DNA from: an uncultured Oscillospiraceae bacterium
GTDB lineage: Bacteria > Bacillota > Clostridia > Oscillospirales > Oscillospiraceae
Direction: 5' to 3'
Assembly (NCBI GenBank): GCA_934668285.1
Contig: CAKUNB010000010.1
Span: 1-22,614 of the forward strand
DNA length: 22,614 nucleotides
Shown: positions 20,104 to 22,614 of the stretch, piece by piece
Layout of the letters: each line of letters opens with the position of its first letter
Position numbering within the stretch: position 1 is the stretch's first letter
Program-made: the position numbers and the translations under genes
Notes under the pieces: model-generated
Seen by the model: only the letters and a program-made list of their open reading frames with translations
Database searches by the model: none
What the model was told of the DNA's origin: nothing

Positions 20104-20135
20104 AAGCCGCCCGATTACAATGAATCGGGCGGCTT
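20104..20135. terminator. Hairpin after the pepF operon, left copy
   Basis: GCCGCCCGATT (20106-20116), loop ACAATG, AATCGGGCGGC (20123-20133), with AA before and TT after. The same stem recurs at 20310-20338 on the other side of the inverted-repeat element. No long T-run follows on the plus strand. Confidence 0.7.
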
Positions 20136-20161
20136 CAGACTGTCAAAAAACTACTCCGCGC

Positions 20162-20285
20162 GTCATTGCGAGGAGCGAAGCGACGCGGCAATCTTGTGCA
20201 GGAAGTTCCGAATTCGCCGAAATTTACAGAAATATCAAAACAATTCTGCGAGATTGCCACGGCCGCAAAGCGGCCTCGCAATGAC
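20162..20285. repeat. Short inverted-repeat (MITE-like) element, copy 2
   Basis: A 124-bp element with perfect 12-bp terminal inverted repeats, GTCATTGCGAGG (20162-20173) and CCTCGCAATGAC (20274-20285), and inner arms GGCAATCT (20188-20195) and AGATTGCC (20251-20258). The left end continues AGCGAAGCGACG, the widespread non-coding repeat family seen in many bacterial genomes. There is no coding capacity. A related copy starts at 16271. Outside it lie TGTCAAAAAA (20141-20150) and TTTTTTGACA (20296-20305). Confidence 0.8.
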
Positions 20286-20309
20286 AAAATCGGACTTTTT
20301 TGACAAGCT

Positions 20310-20345
20310 GCCGCCCGATTCCAATGAATCGGGCGGCAGGCTTAT
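20310..20345. terminator. Hairpin before the RluA-type gene, right copy
   Basis: GCCGCCCGATT (20310-20320, preceded by CT), loop CCAATG, AATCGGGCGGC (20327-20337), followed on the plus strand by AGGCTTATTTTTAT, a fair T-rich tail. It sits 3-10 bp from the stop of the minus-strand pseudouridine synthase and could stop transcription in either direction. Confidence 0.7.
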
Positions 20346-20347
20346 TT

Positions 20348-21319
20348 TTATAGCTTCACTTCGGGAAAGTATTCTTCTGCGAAATCGACGTGGGGGACTT
20401 GGAAGGTTTTGTTGTTCAGGTTATTCAGACTGCCGGCGTCGGTGGTGAAGCGGAAGGTCAGACGGTAGGAGTAGAGGGTCTGGTAGGGGCGGTCGGCGTG
20501 CCGGCCGGTTTTGCCGTATTTGCCGTCGCCGAGCAGCGGGTGACCCGCATGAGCGAACTGTGCGCGGATCTGGTGGGTGCGGCCGGTGATCAGCTCGCAT
20601 TCCACGAGCGCCAGCGAATTTTTGACAGCGAGGGTCGTGTAGCGCGTTTCACAGGAGCGCGCGCCCTTTTGCGGCGCATCGGTGACAAAGACGCGGTTTT
20701 TCACGGCGTCCTTGAACAGGTAGCCCTTCAGAACGCCGCTTTTCGGCTTCGGGCAGCCCTCGACGATGGCGAGATAGCGCTTGTCCAGCTCCCGATCCTT
20801 GATTTTCTGATTCATGATGCGCAGCGCCTCAGCGGTTTTCGCCGCGATGACGATGCCGCCGGTGTTGCGGTCGATGCGGTTACACAGGGCGGGGGTGAAG
20901 GAATTTTCCTCGCGCGGCCTCCATTCCTTCTTCTGATATAAATACGCCTGAATGTGGTCGATGAGCGTCTTCCCAAGCGCCGCGCCGTCGTGCGGGTGGA
21001 CGGCGATGCCGGGCGCCTTGTCCACGAGCAGGATGTTTTCGTCCTCATAGACGATGCGCAGCTGCGGCGTAGTGACGGTGAGATAGGCGTTGTCCGCCGA
21101 CGGCGTGTCGAAAAATTCGTCGTTGATATACAGCTGCAGCACGTCGCCCGCTTCGAGGCGGTCGTCCCGATTCACGCGTTGGCTGTTCCGCTTGATGCGC
21201 TTGAGGCGGAGATACTTCTGCGCCAGCGACGCGGGCAGCAGCGGAACTGCCTTGGCAAGAAACCGGTCGACGCGCTGACCGGCGTCGTTTTGCCCGATTT
21301 TCAGCTCCTTCACGGCCAT
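20348..21319 (-). CDS. RluA-family pseudouridine synthase (RluC/RluD-like)
   Basis: A 323-residue RNA-modifying enzyme that isomerises uridine in structured RNA, probably 23S rRNA. The first 70 residues form an S4 RNA-binding domain (GQRVDRFLAKAVPLLPASLAQKYLRLKRIKRN, RLEAGDVLQLYI). The catalytic domain has ILLVDKAPGIAVHP and the motif NRIDRNTGGIVIAAKT, where Asp150 is the catalytic residue; Asn replaces the usual His before Arg, and Gly-Gly replaces Ser-Gly. The C-terminal ELITGRTHQIRAQFAHAGHPLLGDGKYG is the family's conserved arginine/histidine motif. The start at 21319 has GGAAGG just upstream; the frame is open 17 codons further but passes through the promoter (21338-21366). Confidence 0.92.
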   Translation of the reverse strand: MAVKELKIGQNDAGQRVDRFLAKAVPLLPASLAQKYLRLKRIKRNSQRVNRDDRLEAGDVLQLYINDEFFDTPSADNAYLTVTTPQLRIVYEDENILLVDKAPGIAVHPHDGAALGKTLIDHIQAYLYQKKEWRPREENSFTPALCNRIDRNTGGIVIAAKTAEALRIMNQKIKDRELDKRYLAIVEGCPKPKSGVLKGYLFKDAVKNRVFVTDAPQKGARSCETRYTTLAVKNSLALVECELITGRTHQIRAQFAHAGHPLLGDGKYGKTGRHADRPYQTLYSYRLTFRFTTDAGSLNNLNNKTFQVPHVDFAEEYFPEVKL

Positions 21320-21337
21320 CGCCTTCCTTTCGCTTTT

Positions 21338-21366
21338 ACTATGCGGGAAAAAAATGAGAAAGTCAA
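21338..21366 (-). promoter_or_regulatory. SigA-type promoter of the pseudouridine synthase gene
   Basis: Minus strand: TTGACT (21361-21366), 17-bp spacer, CATAGT (21338-21343), 18 bp before the ATG at 21319. Confidence 0.75.
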
Positions 21367-21397
21367 GCATATTTGTAAGAAAAAATCAAAAAAGCAT

Positions 21398-21426
21398 TTG
21401 ACATCGGCGGCCAAAACCGTTATAAT
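21398..21426 (+). promoter_or_regulatory. Consensus promoter of the DUF177-rpmF operon
   Basis: Perfect TTGACA (21398-21403), 17-bp spacer, perfect TATAAT (21421-21426). This is the strongest promoter by sequence in the window, as expected for a ribosomal protein operon. Confidence 0.92.
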
Positions 21427-21459
21427 ATCTCCTGCACGACTATGAGACAGGGGATTTCT

Positions 21460-21966
21460 ATGCTGCTTGTGTTGTCTAAAATCATTGCAACGCCGGATAG
21501 CGTTCTGCCCTTTGAGACAGCGCTGGATCTGTCCGCGCTGGAATTCGGCGGGGCTTACCCCGTCAGCGAGCCGGTCCATGCAGCCGGAACGGTGCGGAAT
21601 GTTGCGGGCGTTCTGATTCTGGAGGCCACGCTGACCACGACGCTCCATGCCGTCTGCGACCGCTGCGCGAGTCCCTTTGAGTGTGCCGTTTCCTATCCGG
21701 TCAAGGCGGTGCTCACCCGCGAGCTGGAAAATGAGGACGAGGCCGATGTGTGGACGTTCCTTTTGCAGGACGACTGCGCCGACCTTGACGAAATCCTCAC
21801 CACCGCGTTCGTCTTAAACATGGATTCGAAGCTGCTGTGCAAGCCGGACTGCAAGGGCCTGTGCTTCCGCTGCGGCAAAAATCTGAACGACGGCCCCTGC
21901 GGCTGCCGTCCTGAAACCGATCCCCGTTTGGCTGTCCTTGGGCAGCTTTTGAAGGATAAGAAATAA
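21460..21966 (+). CDS. DUF177 (YceD) family zinc-binding protein
   Basis: A 168-residue protein of the DUF177/YceD family, usually found just upstream of rpmF and implicated in 23S rRNA accumulation in bacteria and plastids. The visible features are a beta-rich N-terminal half, [10 protein letters not shown], an acidic [12 protein letters not shown] block, and a C-terminal [23 protein letters not shown] cluster that probably binds zinc. The start is taken at 21460, where CAGGGGA stands at normal distance; an in-frame ATG at 21442 has no ribosome binding site and is only 16 nt from the -10 box. It is followed by rpmF after 23 bp in the same transcript. Confidence 0.85.
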   Translation: MLLVLSKIIATPDSVLPFETALDLSALEFGGAYPVSEPVHAAGTVRNVAGVLILEATLTTTLHAVCDRCASPFECAVSYPVKAVLTRELENEDEADVWTFLLQDDCADLDEILTTAFVLNMDSKLLCKPDCKGLCFRCGKNLNDGPCGCRPETDPRLAVLGQLLKDKK

Positions 21967-21989
21967 CTCTGACCAAGGAGGTGTCATTC

Positions 21990-22178
21990 ATGGCTGTTCC
22001 CAAGTGTAAAGTTTCCAAGGCAAGACGGGATAAGAGACGCAGCTCCCACTGGAAGCTGTCCGTCCCCGGCGTCGTTGCTTGCCCGAAGTGCGGCGAAGCG
22101 CGTCTGCCCCATAGAGCCTGCAAGAACTGCGGTACCTACAATGGCCGCGAGGTTCTTCCTGTTGCCGAGGCAAAGTAA
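21990..22178 (+). CDS. rpmF: Ribosomal protein L32
   Basis: A 62-residue protein of the large ribosomal subunit. [23 protein letters not shown] is the diagnostic N-terminus of bL32, and [17 protein letters not shown] is the zinc ribbon with four Cys, marking the Cys-plus paralogue type. NGREVLPV near the end is also typical. The ATG at 21990 follows AAGGAGG by eight bases. It is the last gene of the DUF177 operon and is followed by an intrinsic terminator at 22191-22226. Confidence 0.97.
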   Translation: MAVPKCKVSKARRDKRRSSHWKLSVPGVVACPKCGEARLPHRACKNCGTYNGREVLPVAEAK

Positions 22179-22190
22179 TTCTGAACCGAA

Positions 22191-22226
22191 GAATGAGGAA
22201 GGCATTGGCCTTCCTCGTTCTTTTTT
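22191..22226 (+). terminator. Intrinsic terminator of the rpmF operon
   Basis: Thirteen-base-pair stem GAATGAGGAAGGC (22191-22203) with GCCTTCCTCGTTC (22208-22220, one G-T pair), a four-base loop, and TTTTTT at 22221-22226. It is classic in form and twelve bases after the rpmF stop. Confidence 0.92.
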
Positions 22227-22238
22227 GCATCAAAAATA

Positions 22239-22267
22239 TTGCAATCGAAGGAAATTCAAAGTATAAT
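22239..22267 (+). promoter_or_regulatory. SigA-type promoter of the downstream hydrolase operon
   Basis: TTGCAA (22239-22244), 17-bp spacer, TATAAT (22262-22267). It stands 180 bp upstream of the hydrolase ATG at 22447, so the leader is long. The leader contains a stem GCGTCGA/TCGACGC (22275-22281 with 22297-22303) soon followed by CTTTTTG (22312-22318). Confidence 0.8.
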
Positions 22268-22343
22268 GAAAATAGCGTCGAAGGCCCTGCGGACGCTCGA
22301 CGCAAGGTTATCTTTTTGACACAATGATCAGGAGGCTTATCAG

Positions 22344-22432
22344 ATGCTTCGATGCTGTGCATCAGTCTGAAAAACATGACGAATCTGCTCGACGAGCCGG
22401 AGCTGACGCCCGCGCTGCCGGAGGCAAACTAA
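22344..22432 (+). other. Structured leader with overlapping short ORFs (possible leader peptide or gene remnant)
   Basis: AGGAGG (22330-22335) precedes ATG 22344 at eight bases, but that frame stops after MLRCCASV (22344-22370). A second frame, ATG 22352 to TAA 22432, encodes 26 residues ending NLLDEPELTPALPEAN and finishes directly against the AAGGAG of the hydrolase gene. The good ribosome binding site next to a very short frame and the protein-like second frame suggest either a leader peptide or a small gene broken by a frameshift. I recognise neither product. Confidence 0.35.
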
Positions 22433-22446
22433 GGAGAAGTGGCCGC

Positions 22447-22614
22447 ATGCTGGAAAAGATGATACAGACGCAGACGCAAAAGCAGGCGCAGATGCTCAAC
22501 CGCTGGCTGGAAAAGCGCGAACGGGAGCAGCCGTTTCCGCGCGGCGTGTGCCTGACGGAGAACCTTCCCTATCTGGACGACGGGGAGGCCTGCCATAAAA
22601 TGGACGTCTACCGT
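22447..22614 (+). CDS. Alpha/beta hydrolase (esterase type), N-terminal part
   Basis: The first 56 codons run to the window edge. AAGGAG (22432-22437) precedes the ATG by nine bases. The N-terminus is a charged, Gln/Lys-rich helix (MLEKMIQTQTQKQAQML), and the segment ENLPYLDDGEACHKMDVYR is the typical start of the BD-FAE/esterase-lipase type hydrolase (N-x-x-Y-x-x-x-G-x-x-x-H-x-x-D-V-Y). The catalytic triad lies beyond the window. It has its own promoter at 22239-22267. The identification rests on that one segment. Confidence 0.55.
   Translation, partial: MLEKMIQTQTQKQAQMLNRWLEKREREQPFPRGVCLTENLPYLDDGEACHKMDVYR

Overview
The window looks like part of a chromosome from a GC-rich, low-oxygen Firmicute, most likely Clostridia of the Oscillospiraceae/Ruminococcaceae type. 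The supporting signs are strong AGGAGG-type ribosome binding sites, SigA-like promoters with 17-bp spacers, the spore gene pair DUF2953-GerW (ytfI/ytfJ-like), a yhbD-bactofilin pair, the DUF177-rpmF pair, and small dispersed repeats between genes. The organism assignment is inference; there is no rRNA or tRNA in the window to anchor it.

Layout. (1) 1-3838, minus strand: a branched-chain amino-acid-type ABC importer, substrate-binding lipoprotein-LivH-LivM-LivG, with LivG cut by the window edge. (2) 3839-4193: a divergent control region with two identical 14-bp palindromes (AGAAAACGTTTTCT) 176 bp apart. (3) 4194-8047: a short Gfo/Idh/MocA-like dehydrogenase, a convergent LacI-family regulator, then an NAD-dependent epimerase-like protein and an AEC-family carrier read divergently from the regulator. 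With the transporter this reads as one catabolic locus of unknown substrate. (4) 8057-9195, minus: a bactofilin-like protein and a MerR-like DUF4004/YhbD protein. Their promoter carries two near-identical operators, one inside the -35/-10 spacer. (5) 9374-10336: a small unknown protein, a repeat-rich gap, and a thioredoxin whose ribosome binding site lies in a terminator-like hairpin. (6) 15095-10340, minus: an apparent operon with a 12-codon leader ORF, a TetM/EF-G-like GTPase fused to a YacP/Rae1-type NYN nuclease domain, an 8-oxoguanine deaminase-like amidohydrolase, a DUF4430 lipoprotein and a small membrane protein. (7) 15174-16259: a TIGR00300/archaeal ornithine cyclodeaminase-like protein, divergent from the GTPase, followed by a composite repeat. 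(8) 17630-16579, minus: DUF2953 and GerW. (9) 17756-20085: a Cys-containing small protein, oligoendopeptidase F and a small unknown protein, then a short inverted-repeat element framed by two copies of one hairpin. (10) 21319-20348, minus: an RluA-family pseudouridine synthase, divergent from DUF177-rpmF. (11) 22239 to the end: a promoter, a structured leader and the start of an alpha/beta hydrolase.

The most interesting item is the ribosomal GTPase-NYN nuclease fusion with its translationally coupled leader ORF. Rae1/YacP is a ribosome-dependent mRNA endonuclease and TetM/EF-G relatives bind the ribosomal A site, so the fusion suggests one protein that is delivered to the ribosome by its GTPase and cuts mRNA there. 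The double operator in the yhbD-bactofilin promoter, the paired palindromes at the transporter locus and the trxA hairpin are smaller, testable regulatory observations.
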